From Clostridiales bacterium UBA4653 (lineage in GTDB: Bacteria > Bacillota > Clostridia > Oscillospirales > CAG-272), in the NCBI GenBank assembly GCA_002405565.1, contig DHMB01000065.1:532-17526 (forward strand): a stretch of DNA of 16,995 nt. Direction: 5' to 3'. Below are positions 1 to 7,019 of the stretch, piece by piece. Under the pieces are notes generated by a model. That model was not told the DNA's origin. It searched no databases and saw nothing but the letters and a program-made list of their open reading frames with translations. Positions within the stretch are counted from its first letter, which is position 1, and every line of letters begins with the position of its first letter. Both the position numbers and the translations under genes were made by a program.

Positions 1-1
1 C

Positions 2-874
2 CAGTATGCAAAGCCGTTCAACGAGATAAGCGGCGTTATAACGGAGCTCCAGAACGCATTTACCTGCGCCGGGAGAGTGTTTGACCTTCTTGACGAAAAT
101 GACGAGGTGCCCGAAGCGGAAAATCCCGTATCACCCAAGGCGGAAGGAAAGGTTGAACTTGAAAACGTTTCGTTTTCGTATGTGCCGAGCCGTCCTCTTA
201 TAGAAGAGCTTTCCCTTTCCGTCGCTCCCGGACAGAGAATTGCAATCGTCGGCCCGACCGGTTGCGGAAAGACAACGCTTATAAACCTGCTCATGCGTTT
301 TTATGACGTTTGCGACGGCAGCATAAAGGTTGACGGAGCGGACATCCGCAACATGAGAAGAAACGACCTCCGCACAAGATACGGAATGGTTCTTCAGGAC
401 ACATGGCTTTCCTCCGGCACCGTGCGTGACAATATCGCCTTCGGCAAGCCGGACGCGACGGACGATGAAGTCGAAGCTGCGGCAAAAGCGGCTCACGCAC
501 ATTCCTTCATCCGCCGACTGCCGGACGGATACAACACCGTCATAAAAGAAAACGGAAGCAACCTTTCTGCGGGTCAGAGACAGCTGCTCTGCATTGCAAG
601 AGCAATGCTTTCCCTGCCGCAAATGCTCATTCTTGACGAGGCAACATCGTCCATCGATACGCGTACCGAGCTGAAAATACAGTCCGCTTTTTCAAAAATG
701 ATGGCAGGCAGAACGTCGTTCATCGTCGCGCACAGACTTTCAACAATCAAGGAGGCAGACGTTATCCTTGTCATGAAGGACGGACACGTCATCGAGCGCG
801 GAAATCACGCTTCGCTGCTTAAAGAAAACGGATTTTACGCAAAACTTTATTACAGTCAGTTCGGCGGGGCTTAA
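2..874 (+). CDS. ABC exporter, C-terminal part (ATP-binding domain), 5' truncated by window edge
   Basis: This is the 3' part of a fused membrane-ATPase multidrug or lipid exporter. The frame is open from base 2, and the first visible residues (QYAKPFNEISGVITELQNAF) match the end of the last transmembrane helix and the linker of exporters whose partner subunit is usually encoded just upstream. The GTG at 77 is therefore an internal valine, not the start. Counting from base 2, the nucleotide-binding domain shows Walker A GPTGCGKTT (about 84-92), the Q-loop in GMVLQD, a signature reading LSAGQ instead of LSGGQ (about 188-192), Walker B MLILDE (about 208-213) and the switch histidine in VAHRLSTI. 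All catalytic elements are present, so the ATPase should be active. The substrate cannot be told. A TetR regulator follows 102 bp downstream, a common arrangement for drug exporters, though it has its own promoter. No terminator is evident between them. Confidence 0.93.
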   Translation, partial: QYAKPFNEISGVITELQNAFTCAGRVFDLLDENDEVPEAENPVSPKAEGKVELENVSFSYVPSRPLIEELSLSVAPGQRIAIVGPTGCGKTTLINLLMRFYDVCDGSIKVDGADIRNMRRNDLRTRYGMVLQDTWLSSGTVRDNIAFGKPDATDDEVEAAAKAAHAHSFIRRLPDGYNTVIKENGSNLSAGQRQLLCIARAMLSLPQMLILDEATSSIDTRTELKIQSAFSKMMAGRTSFIVAHRLSTIKEADVILVMKDGHVIERGNHASLLKENGFYAKLYYSQFGGA

Positions 875-909
875 AACAGCATAAAAGCCTTATAAAATGC
901 GTTTTCGGA

Positions 910-938
910 TTGACATTTGCCGTGGAAAGCGTTATAAT
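910..938 (+). promoter_or_regulatory. Sigma-A-type promoter for the TetR-DUF5131 operon
   Basis: TTGACA at 910-915 and TATAAT at 933-938 are separated by exactly 17 bp, a perfect match to the housekeeping consensus. The transcript would start near 945, about 30 nt before the TetR start codon. Such a strong promoter in front of a repressor gene suggests autorepression, but I could not identify a convincing operator. Confidence 0.85.
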
Positions 939-976
939 AGAGCATACGATATTACAAAATCAGGGAGAATAAAGAA

Positions 977-1636
977 ATGCCTCCGAAACCGAAATTCACA
1001 AAGGAACACGTCGTGCGCGTCGCGCTGGAGCTGGTCAGCGAAAGCGGAATAGAAGCCCTCACATCACGCGGACTCGGAAAAGCGCTCGGCTGTTCGGCTT
1101 GCCCCGTTTTCACAATGTTCAAGGACATGGGCGAGGTCAGAAACGAAGTCTATAAAGAAGCGAAAAAACGGTTTGACAGCTACATGGCTGTCGCCGAGGA
1201 TTACAGACCCGCATATAAAAAGCGCGGTATGCAATGGGTCAAATTTGCGCAGGAAAATCCGAAGCTGTTTCAATGGCTTTTCATGAGCGAAACGGGTGCC
1301 GGCTCGGATTTTGACCGCGCTATTGAAGCGATTCCTTTCGGAAAAGAAAACGATATCACAATAATCATGCGCGATTATCACGCAAGCGCCGAACAGGCGG
1401 AGCACCTTTTCAGGCAGATGTGGGTTTACACATACGGGCTCTGCGCGCTTTGCGCAACAGGCGTCTGCGATTTCACGGATGATGAGATTGCGTCAAAGCT
1501 CGGAGAAATATTCAGAGGCATGATATTTGTGTTGAACGCAAACTACGACGCCGCAAAGCTGATTCCCGTACAGGCGGATTCGCCCGAAGGCAATGAAATA
1601 AAGCGTCTGAACCCCGACCTTCGCAAGGGCGTATGA
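977..1636 (+). CDS. TetR/AcrR-family transcriptional regulator
   Basis: This 219-residue protein is of normal length for a TetR repressor. Residues about 9-50 form the DNA-binding domain, with the recognition region GLGKALGCSACPVFTMF at 32-48. The rest is the helical ligand-binding and dimerisation domain; the stretch around 92-113 (WVKFAQENPKLFQWLFM) resembles the WHG-type C-terminal domain found in one TetR subgroup. The ATG start is supported by a GGGAGA ribosome binding site at 963-968 and by the consensus promoter upstream. The ABC exporter before it is a likely target, and the gene itself is probably autoregulated; both are inferences from position. Its stop codon overlaps the start of the DUF5131 gene (ATGA), so the two are cotranslated. 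The ligand is unknown. Confidence 0.9.
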   Translation: MPPKPKFTKEHVVRVALELVSESGIEALTSRGLGKALGCSACPVFTMFKDMGEVRNEVYKEAKKRFDSYMAVAEDYRPAYKKRGMQWVKFAQENPKLFQWLFMSETGAGSDFDRAIEAIPFGKENDITIIMRDYHASAEQAEHLFRQMWVYTYGLCALCATGVCDFTDDEIASKLGEIFRGMIFVLNANYDAAKLIPVQADSPEGNEIKRLNPDLRKGV

Positions 1637-2436
1637 GCTTGCCCGGAAAATCGGAAAAGGTCGGCATGCGGAGCGACCCATCATATGCCGAATGGAACCC
1701 ATGGCACGGTTGCACCAAGATCAGCCCGGGCTGTAAATACTGTTATGTTTACCGTCAGGACGAAATGTACGGCTCAGAGATTTCAAGCAGTCTTTGCCGC
1801 AAAACGGCGCAGTTTGACCTTCCGATAAAGAAAAAACGTGACGGTAGCTACAAAATTCCGCCACAATCGACCGTTTACACATGCTTTACGTCCGACTTTC
1901 TTCTGAAAGACGCGGACGGCTGGCGCGGCGATTGCTGGAAAATGATAAAGGAACGCAGCGACTGTTTTTTCGTATTTTTCACGAAGCGCATAGACCGTCT
2001 TGAAGGCTGTCTTCCGGACGACTGGGGCGACGGTTACGACAATGTTGTCATAGGTTGCACAACGGAAAATCAGCAAATGGCGGACTTCCGCCTGCCGATT
2101 TTCACCTCCCTTCCGATAAAGCACAGGCTCATAATCACCGCGCCGCTTCTTGAAAAAATCGATATTTCGGAATATCTTGACTTCGGTATCGACGAGGTTT
2201 CCGCCGGAGGCGAATCCGGAGCGTGCGCACGTCCGTGCAGGCTTGAATGGATACTTGACCTTCGACAGCAGTGTATACGAAAAAACGTGACGTTCCGCTT
2301 TCATCAGACCGGCGCAAATTTCATAAAGGACGGAAGAACATACAGACTTCCGCGAAGATTTCAGATTTCGCAGGCGGAGAAAGCGGGACTGAATTATTTT
2401 CCTTCCGACAACGCTCAAAGCAAGACAAACGGGTAA
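1633..2436 (+). CDS. DUF5131 (phage Gp37/Gp68) family protein, putative radical-SAM-like
   Basis: The 267-residue product begins its conserved core with WNPWHGCTKISPGCKYCY (about 21-38), the hallmark of the Gp37/Gp68 family. Cys27, Cys34 and Cys37 give a C-x6-C-x2-C pattern that could bind an iron-sulfur cluster, and the family is thought to be related to radical SAM enzymes. Later motifs also fit the family: FTKRIDRL, GCTTENQ, ISAPL-like ITAPLLEKID, SAGGESG and FHQTGANF. No reaction has been firmly assigned to my knowledge. Homologues are often found in phages or beside a three-Cys-motif partner (TcmP) gene; neither is present here. The start overlaps the TetR stop by 4 bp. An alternative start is ATG 1666, preceded by GGAAAAGG, which would remove 11 poorly conserved residues. 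Cotranslation with TetR suggests a shared regulatory unit. Confidence 0.85.
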   Translation: MSLPGKSEKVGMRSDPSYAEWNPWHGCTKISPGCKYCYVYRQDEMYGSEISSSLCRKTAQFDLPIKKKRDGSYKIPPQSTVYTCFTSDFLLKDADGWRGDCWKMIKERSDCFFVFFTKRIDRLEGCLPDDWGDGYDNVVIGCTTENQQMADFRLPIFTSLPIKHRLIITAPLLEKIDISEYLDFGIDEVSAGGESGACARPCRLEWILDLRQQCIRKNVTFRFHQTGANFIKDGRTYRLPRRFQISQAEKAGLNYFPSDNAQSKTNG

Positions 2437-2444
2437 TTACAAAT

Positions 2445-2490
2445 AAAAAAGCAAAGACACGGGAAACCGTATCTTTGCTTTATTTTGTTT
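2445..2490. terminator. Bidirectional intrinsic terminator between DUF5131 and the metal ATPase
   Basis: The arms GCAAAGACACGG (2451-2462) and CCGTATCTTTGC (2467-2478) form a 12-bp stem with a GAAA loop and one imperfect pair. That pair is a G-U wobble in the minus-strand RNA and a C-A mismatch in the plus-strand RNA. There are T-rich tracts on both outer sides. It lies between two convergent genes and can end transcription from both. Confidence 0.85.
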
Positions 2491-2496
2491 TTCGGG

Positions 2497-2943
2497 TTAT
2501 TTCCTGTACGCCAGCGGTCGTTCGTCGCTGTATCCGTTATCAAGGAGATTTGTCATACTGCGGAGGCTTATCCCCAGAGTTGACATATTGTGAAGAAGTG
2601 CCGAAAGCGTCGGCTGAATAACTCCCGCAACGCCGAGCACAATCAATCCGAAATTGAACCCGACTATAAATCTGTAATTTCTTTCAATGCGCAACATAAG
2701 CACTTCCGCCAGCCTGCGCAGAGTAATTATTTCAAGCAGATTTTCCGACGAAATGGTTATGTCCGCAATTTCTCTGGCAATGGCGGCACCTGTGTTTATC
2801 GCAATGCCGACGTCCGCTTCCGAAAGCGCGGGCGTATCATTTACGCCGTCTCCTACCATAATCACGCAATGCCCCGCTGCCCTCTCCGCGCGGATAAAAC
2901 TCCGCTTTGTCTTCGGGAAGAACCTCGGCATGATATTCGTCAA
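2497..2943 (-). pseudogene. P1B-type ATPase, C-terminal part displaced by a frameshift
   Basis: From about base 2895 to 2497 this frame encodes the missing end of the ATPase that begins at 4612. It has IRAERAAGHCVIMVGDGVNDTP with the GDGVND hinge motif, then SEADVGIAI, and the last membrane segments (around RNYRFIVGFNFGLIVLG and the following hydrophobic run), about 132 residues in all. The 16 residues before this point, read from a TTG at 2943, are out-of-frame translation of the upstream part and are not real protein. There is no credible independent start. Without the extra base at 2896-2899 the two parts give a normal protein of about 704 residues. The GDGVND loop is needed for Mg2+ binding in the catalytic cycle, so the upstream part alone should be inactive. 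Confidence 0.88.
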
Positions 2944-4612
2944 TTCCGACAGCCTTCGCGACGGCGGCGGCTGTTCTTTCGTTGTCGCCGGTCATCATCA
3001 CAACCCTCTTCACCCCGAACCAGTGAAGCGCGGCTATTGCGCCCGCCGACTCGACCCTGAGCGGGTCATGAATACATATGACGGCGGAAAGCTCTCCGGA
3101 AACGGCAAGATACAGATGAGAATACTCGGGATTAAGCTCCGCAAGTTTTCCATCCTCGCCATCGGGAACACGGCAATTTTCATCCTCGAAAACGAAGTGA
3201 TAGCTGCCGATAACAACCTTCTTGCCTTCAACGGTGCTTGAAATTCCGTGGGCAACGACATATTCAACCTTTGAGTGGTATTCCTCGTGATTGAGCCCCC
3301 TTGCCTTTGCTTCCTCAACAACGGCATTTGCGAGCGAATGAGGATAATGCTCTTCAAGGCACGCGGCAAGACGAAGCATATCGTCCTCCGCTTTTCCGCC
3401 GAACGTCACAATCTCGGCGACCTTTGGCGTGGCATATGTCAGAGTACCGGTCTTGTCAAAGACTATCGTGTCCGCCTTTGCGACAGCTTCAAGGAAGCGC
3501 CCGCCCTTGACGGATATTTTATACTGATTACATTCCCGCATTGCGGAAAGAACGGCTATCGGCATTGACAGCTTGAGCGCACATGAAAAGTCGACCATCA
3601 GCACCGCAAGCGCTTTTGTAATGTTTCTTGTCAGAAGATAGATCAACGCCGTTCCGCCGAGCGTATACGGCACGAGTCTGTCCGCAAGGCGCGACGCCCT
3701 GTCCTCCGCTGTAGATTTCAGCTTTTCCGAATCTTCTATCATTTTTACAATACGGTCATAACGTCCGCCGCCGGATGTCTTTTCAACGGCGATTACACAT
3801 TCGCCCTCTTCGACAACGGTTCCGGCGTAAACATAGCTTCCCGCAACCTTGCGTATCGGGAGCGATTCGCCCGTCATTGACGACTGGTTAACCATCGCCT
3901 CGCCGCCTGAGACCTTGCCGTCAAGCGGTATCATGTTTCCCGTTCTGACTATAATTTTGTCACCTTCGGCAACCTGATCTATCGGAACGAGAACCTCGAT
4001 ATCATCGGTTTTCAGCCAGACCTTGTCAACATTGAGCGACATTGCGCCCGCAAGGTCGGAAACCGATTTTTTGTGCGTCCATTCTTCAAGAAGCTCGCCG
4101 AGCCCGAGCATGAACATGACAGAGCCCGCCGTGCCGAAATCACCGCGCACAAGCGAAACGGTTACAGCCGTCGCGTCAAGCACGGAAACGGATAGCTTGC
4201 CCTTCCAGAGCGACTTCAGCCCCGCTTTTATGTATTTTATCGACTTTAACACCGCAATGGCAGACCTTATCGGGAACGGCAGAAGCGCCTTTGAAAGGAT
4301 TCTTCTCATGACGGCGGAAGCGAGCTTATCTTCAAATTCGCGGTTCAGCGCACGGGAAGTGTGCTCGGGAGCGATTCCGTCCTTTTCGGCTTTTTCAAAA
4401 GAAAACTTCGCGAGCGCTGAAATGACGGATTCTCTTTTCCCTTCATACATGATGGTAGCGTCACATGTGCGATCGAAAACCTTTACGTCCGTCACACCCT
4501 CCGAGGCGCGAAGATAATATTCAACGATATCAGCTTCTCTCAGACTCATACGGGAAACACAGAGATGAACTCTGATCCGCCCGCACGACTCATGTAAAAT
4601 AATACATTTCAT
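2837..4612 (-). CDS. P1B-type heavy-metal ATPase, N-terminal 572 residues then frameshifted
   Basis: This is a metal-transporting P-type ATPase of the clostridial group that carries a short divergent N-terminal metal-binding-like region (MKCIILHESCGRIRVHL) instead of a classic GMTCxxC domain. Visible motifs are TGES in the actuator domain (247-250), phosphorylation motif DKTGTLT with Asp386, an HP-locus equivalent HYPHSLA (about 422-428) and MTGDN (540-544). The intramembrane motif reads DFSCALKLS (341-349) in place of CPC, so the substrate is not obvious; iron or another transition metal is possible. After EDKAEF (residue 572) the frame runs into 19 unrelated residues and a stop, while the true continuation lies in another frame (2895 to 2497). 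GGAGG at 4626-4630 serves the ATG at 4612. The gene is cotranscribed with the DUF6110-like gene if transcription passes the hairpin between them. Confidence 0.9.
   Translation of the reverse strand: MKCIILHESCGRIRVHLCVSRMSLREADIVEYYLRASEGVTDVKVFDRTCDATIMYEGKRESVISALAKFSFEKAEKDGIAPEHTSRALNREFEDKLASAVMRRILSKALLPFPIRSAIAVLKSIKYIKAGLKSLWKGKLSVSVLDATAVTVSLVRGDFGTAGSVMFMLGLGELLEEWTHKKSVSDLAGAMSLNVDKVWLKTDDIEVLVPIDQVAEGDKIIVRTGNMIPLDGKVSGGEAMVNQSSMTGESLPIRKVAGSYVYAGTVVEEGECVIAVEKTSGGGRYDRIVKMIEDSEKLKSTAEDRASRLADRLVPYTLGGTALIYLLTRNITKALAVLMVDFSCALKLSMPIAVLSAMRECNQYKISVKGGRFLEAVAKADTIVFDKTGTLTYATPKVAEIVTFGGKAEDDMLRLAACLEEHYPHSLANAVVEEAKARGLNHEEYHSKVEYVVAHGISSTVEGKKVVIGSYHFVFEDENCRVPDGEDGKLAELNPEYSHLYLAVSGELSAVICIHDPLRVESAGAIAALHWFGVKRVVMMTGDNERTAAAVAKAVGIDEYHAEVLPEDKAEFYPRGEGSGALRDYGRRRRK
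2896..2899 (-). other. Frameshift site: one extra base in a TTTT run of the ATPase gene
   Basis: On the coding (minus) strand the sequence reads GCG GAG TTT TAT CCG. Removing one T gives GCG GAG TTT ATC CGC GCG GAG, that is AEF-IRAE, which restores the family sequence AEFIRAERAAG. The lesion is a +1 change at the four-base run 2896-2899. Confidence 0.85.
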
Positions 4613-4631
4613 AAAAAGTAATTTGCCTCCG

Positions 4632-4665
4632 AAAAAATGCGGAGCCGTTTTTTATGCGACTCCGC
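4632..4665 (-). terminator. Intrinsic terminator or attenuator between the DUF6110-like gene and the ATPase
   Basis: In the minus-strand RNA the arms GCGGAGUCG (4665-4657) and CGGCUCCGC (4647-4639) pair over 9 bp with one G-U wobble, enclosing a 9-nt loop, and are followed directly by AUUUUUUC. The T-run ends at the ribosome binding site of the ATPase. There is therefore no room for a separate promoter, and the ATPase must depend on read-through. Confidence 0.75.
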
Positions 4666-4673
4666 CGTGATCA

Positions 4674-4961
4674 TTATTCCGCTTCAGTTTCTGCGGTATC
4701 TTCGCAGGCACAGTCTTCTATAACAACGTCGGAATCTGCCTCGCGCTTCTCGTTTATCTCTTTTGCGTCGGCATAAATATCCTCGGCGCCTTCTTTTATG
4801 GCGGTGACCTTTGTCATTACGCAATCCTTTGCGCGGATGACAGCGGCTGTTGTGTGCGCATAAACCTTTTTGGCGTCACGGCTTGAGAGAATTTTAAGTC
4901 CTGCTGTTCCGAAAAGAACCCCGCCGACAAAAAGTCCGATCTTTTCCCAATTGAATTTCAT
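4674..4961 (-). CDS. DUF6110-like small membrane-anchored protein, partner of the metal ATPase
   Basis: The 95-residue protein starts MKFNWEKIGLFVGGVLFGTAGLKIL, a single glycine-rich membrane helix (about 8-25). It continues with SSRDAKKVYAHTTAAVIRAKDCVM and an amphipathic helical region with KEINEKREAD, and ends in an acidic tail containing two cysteines (EDCACED). This matches my memory of the DUF6110 family, which sits next to P1B ATPases of the same type; no biochemical role is known to me. The acidic Cys-containing tail could bind metal, but that is inference. The ATG is preceded by an ideal GGAGG spaced 10-11 nt upstream and by a good promoter at 5002-5030. The gene is followed by a hairpin and then the ATPase gene in the same direction. 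Confidence 0.78.
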   Translation of the reverse strand: MKFNWEKIGLFVGGVLFGTAGLKILSSRDAKKVYAHTTAAVIRAKDCVMTKVTAIKEGAEDIYADAKEINEKREADSDVVIEDCACEDTAETEAE

Positions 4962-5001
4962 GATATTGTACCTCCGTGAAATAAAATTCTTTACAAGAGT
5001 A

Positions 5002-5030
5002 ATTTTAGCATATCATTTTGTTTTTTTCAA
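5002..5030 (-). promoter_or_regulatory. Promoter for the DUF6110-like gene and metal ATPase
   Basis: Read on the minus strand, TTGAAA (5030-5025) and TAAAAT (5007-5002) are separated by 17 bp. Both match the housekeeping consensus at five of six positions. The start codon lies about 40 nt downstream of the -10 element. Confidence 0.7.
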
Positions 5031-5113
5031 TACCTCCATCCGCTGTTTTTTGATATTTTTTGTGTCGCTCTGCCGATCATCGCCTTTTCCCGGGCGAAAA
5101 AGATGCAAATGCC

Positions 5114-5143
5114 GAAAATGCGCGCCCGAAGGCACGCATTTTC
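5114..5143. terminator. Hairpin terminator downstream of the beta-helix lipoprotein gene
   Basis: GAAAATGCGCGCC (5114-5126) pairs with GGCACGCATTTTC (5131-5143) around a CGAA loop, with one imperfect pair that becomes G-U in the minus-strand RNA. It starts 11 bp past the stop codon at 5154. The longer T-tract is on the plus-strand side (5141-5149). On the minus side the uridines are inside the lower stem, so efficiency there is less certain. Confidence 0.65.
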
Positions 5144-5153
5144 TTTTTATATT

Positions 5154-6917
5154 TTATCTTCCGCCCGGTCTTCCGCCGCCACCGGGAAATCCTCCACCTG
5201 GATTTCCACCGGGATTTCCGCCCGGGAAGCCCCCGCCGCCCATACCGGAGGAGCTTCCGTAGATAAGGTTTGTCAGAGTCACTTCCGTTGTCTGCCCGCA
5301 AGCGGTGACTGTATACGTTCCGCCCTTTACAAGCGACGGACAGCTTATAACAACGCTGTTATAACTCTTTTCGGGCGTAAAGCTCAGAATGACGTTGCCC
5401 GACGAATCTTTGAGAACGACCTCGGAAGTCGATGATGACTGATAACCAAGAAGGATACTTCCCTGCGTTGAATTTGTTCCGAAATTCTGCGCCATGCCGG
5501 ACGAGCCGACCGCAACGACAATTCCTCCCGTTATTGTCGCCGCGCCGTCATAGTCAAGCGCGCCGTCGCCGTTTGAAGTCGGCCCGCAGACATAGACCTC
5601 GCCGCCGGAAACCGTAAGACTGCCGTTTGAGTCTATACCATCGCCGGAAGCATTGATTGTTATCTTCCCGCCGGAAATGTTTATATAGCAGTCTGATGAG
5701 CCGCCGAAGGTATCGGGTCTGCCGAAAAATCCGCTTCCGTCATTTCCGCCCGCAGCGTTCATACCGTCATCGCTTGCGACAATGCTTATCACGCCGCCCG
5801 AAATATCTATCGTTTCGCCTTCAACGCCTTCATAGCTCTTGCTTATAACAATCTCTCCGCCCGTTATGCTGACGTTTTCATCCGCATGAATTCCGTCGTC
5901 ACCGGTTTTTATACTGAATGTTCCTCCGCTGACCGTAACGTTTCCGTTTGAATGGATTGCGTCGTCGCACGAGTCGATATTATATGTTCCGCTTATCAAT
6001 ATAACGGACTTACCCGCTTTCAGTCCCTTTGCGCTCGTGTCGGAGCTTACGCTCCCGTTGCTTCCGCCGCCGGATTTTATTGTGGTTGTCCCACCGCTTA
6101 CAGTCAGCACGGTTTCCGCCTGAATTCCGTCCTCGCCGCTCGTCAGGTTGACGGATGAATTTTCAATTGCAACATAACCAAGGGTCTCGTCGCTGTCATT
6201 TGTGGAGCGAAGGGCGTCGCCCCCGCTTGTGACGGTTATATCCGCGTCCTTTACAATGAGATAATCTTTTCCGTTTATTCCGTGATTTTTCGCTGTGACG
6301 CGGACGGTCGCTCCCTCGATTTTGAGCGTGTCATTGCTTGTGATACCGTTATTGTTGTTTGCGTTGACGATAAGCGTCCCCGCTCCGGCGATAATCATAT
6401 CCGCCTTTGAATAAAGGCAGGCGTTCGGCTCTTCCTTTTCGGAGGAAGAGTATTCATCCGCATAGGTATATGTGCTTCCGTCCGTCAAGGTGTTTGTCGT
6501 TCCCTCTTTGAGATATATTGTGACAGTGGACGCCTTGTAAACATATATCGGGCTTCCGTATGAGCAGGTGATGTCGGCTCCCGCAAGGATGATTGTCACG
6601 TCCTGCTTCGGCGCATTGACTATGATTCTGCTCTCTTTCACGGTCTCATCAAAAATGTATGTCCCGCCGCTCGTTATTGTCGTCACGCCGCTGTCCGCCG
6701 GCTCGACGGTCGTTGCACTGTCAATATCTGGAGAGGTGACGGTGCTGTCAATCGCAGACTGAATGTCATCTCTCACCGTCTCTGTCGCGCCTGTTGATAT
6801 TGTCGACGATGTCGACGTGCTCCCGTCGCCTTCATTTATATTCACGCACGAGCACAGCACGCACGCGAGCATAAGTACGCCGAGAAGCAATGCAATTATT
6901 CGTTTTCCGTTTTTCAT
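5154..6917 (-). CDS. Cthe_2159-like carbohydrate-binding beta-helix lipoprotein
   Basis: The 587-residue protein has a lipoprotein signal peptide (hydrophobic residues 7-21, lipobox LCSC with Cys24) and a Ser/Thr-rich linker to about residue 75. A long parallel beta-helix follows, built from repeats of the type GDDGIHADENVSITGG (for example at 186-200, 318-335, 339-354, 425-440). This is the pattern of the Cthe_2159 family, whose founding member from Clostridium thermocellum is a calcium-binding beta-helix protein reported to bind plant polysaccharides. The last 33 residues are an extreme Gly/Pro tail (GGGGFPGGNPGG and similar). It should be attached to the outer face of the membrane. Gene neighbours are a divergent VTC polymerase, DUF4956 and a two-component system, a recurring combination. 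The ATG at 6917 has a GGGAGGA site upstream. Ligand here is unknown. Confidence 0.85.
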   Translation of the reverse strand: MKNGKRIIALLLGVLMLACVLCSCVNINEGDGSTSTSSTISTGATETVRDDIQSAIDSTVTSPDIDSATTVEPADSGVTTITSGGTYIFDETVKESRIIVNAPKQDVTIILAGADITCSYGSPIYVYKASTVTIYLKEGTTNTLTDGSTYTYADEYSSSEKEEPNACLYSKADMIIAGAGTLIVNANNNNGITSNDTLKIEGATVRVTAKNHGINGKDYLIVKDADITVTSGGDALRSTNDSDETLGYVAIENSSVNLTSGEDGIQAETVLTVSGGTTTIKSGGGSNGSVSSDTSAKGLKAGKSVILISGTYNIDSCDDAIHSNGNVTVSGGTFSIKTGDDGIHADENVSITGGEIVISKSYEGVEGETIDISGGVISIVASDDGMNAAGGNDGSGFFGRPDTFGGSSDCYINISGGKITINASGDGIDSNGSLTVSGGEVYVCGPTSNGDGALDYDGAATITGGIVVAVGSSGMAQNFGTNSTQGSILLGYQSSSTSEVVLKDSSGNVILSFTPEKSYNSVVISCPSLVKGGTYTVTACGQTTEVTLTNLIYGSSSGMGGGGFPGGNPGGNPGGGFPGGGGRPGGR

Positions 6918-6951
6918 TATTCAAATCCTCCCTTTCGGATTGTTCGGTTGC

Positions 6952-6957
6952 ATTGTA
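6952..6957 (-). promoter_or_regulatory. Likely -10 element for the beta-helix lipoprotein gene
   Basis: TACAAT on the minus strand (five of six to consensus) lies about 35 nt before the start codon. No acceptable -35 hexamer exists at 17 bp; that position is occupied by the 11-bp-spaced TTTAG repeats. This fits an activator-dependent promoter. Confidence 0.55.
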
Positions 6958-6967
6958 AACCTCAAAG

Positions 6968-7019
6968 CTAAAAGTTACCTAAAGGAAAAAAGTTTTTTTC
7001 TTTAAGTTTTCTTTAAGTT
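6968..7019. promoter_or_regulatory. Divergent operator: two pairs of 11-bp-spaced direct repeats
   Basis: On the plus strand CTTTAAGTT occurs at 7000-7008 and again at 7011-7019, an exact 9-bp repeat with an 11-bp period. On the minus strand TTTAG occurs twice with the same period (plus-strand CTAAA at 6968-6972 and 6979-6983), in the contexts CTTTAGGTA and CTTTTAGCT. Each pair points toward the nearer gene and sits at or near its -35 region. An 11-bp direct repeat is typical for dimers of OmpR/PhoB-type response regulators, and one is encoded at 8510-9184. Confidence 0.6.

Noticed and set aside
77..79. GTG as the start of a stand-alone ATP-binding protein
   Set aside because: The frame is open to the window edge and the upstream residues are a typical exporter transmembrane-to-ATPase linker, so this is an internal codon.
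932..957. Weak inverted repeat TAATA-N10-TATTA overlapping the TetR promoter as an operator
   Set aside because: Only five bases per arm in an AT-rich stretch that includes the -10 box, so it could easily arise by chance.
2896..2899. Programmed ribosomal frameshift in the ATPase gene
   Set aside because: Joining the frames needs a +1 shift. There is no slow codon or stop codon at the shift point as in prfB, and no stimulatory structure is evident. A mutation or sequence error is simpler, though the idea can be tested by conservation.
5047..5100. Hairpin TCGCC...GGCGA considered as an extra terminator
   Set aside because: Five-base stem with no T-tract after it on either strand.
4870..5262. 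Plus-strand open frame with a Pro-rich C-terminus (PPGLPPPPGNPPPG type)
   Set aside because: It is the antisense reading of the Gly/Pro tail of the lipoprotein and of the DUF6110-like gene, has no ribosome binding site, and crosses a promoter and a terminator hairpin of the minus strand.
6802..6816. Tandem GTCGAC repeats inside the lipoprotein gene
   Set aside because: They encode a Ser/Thr-rich linker (STSSTIST) in frame and are explained by codon use.
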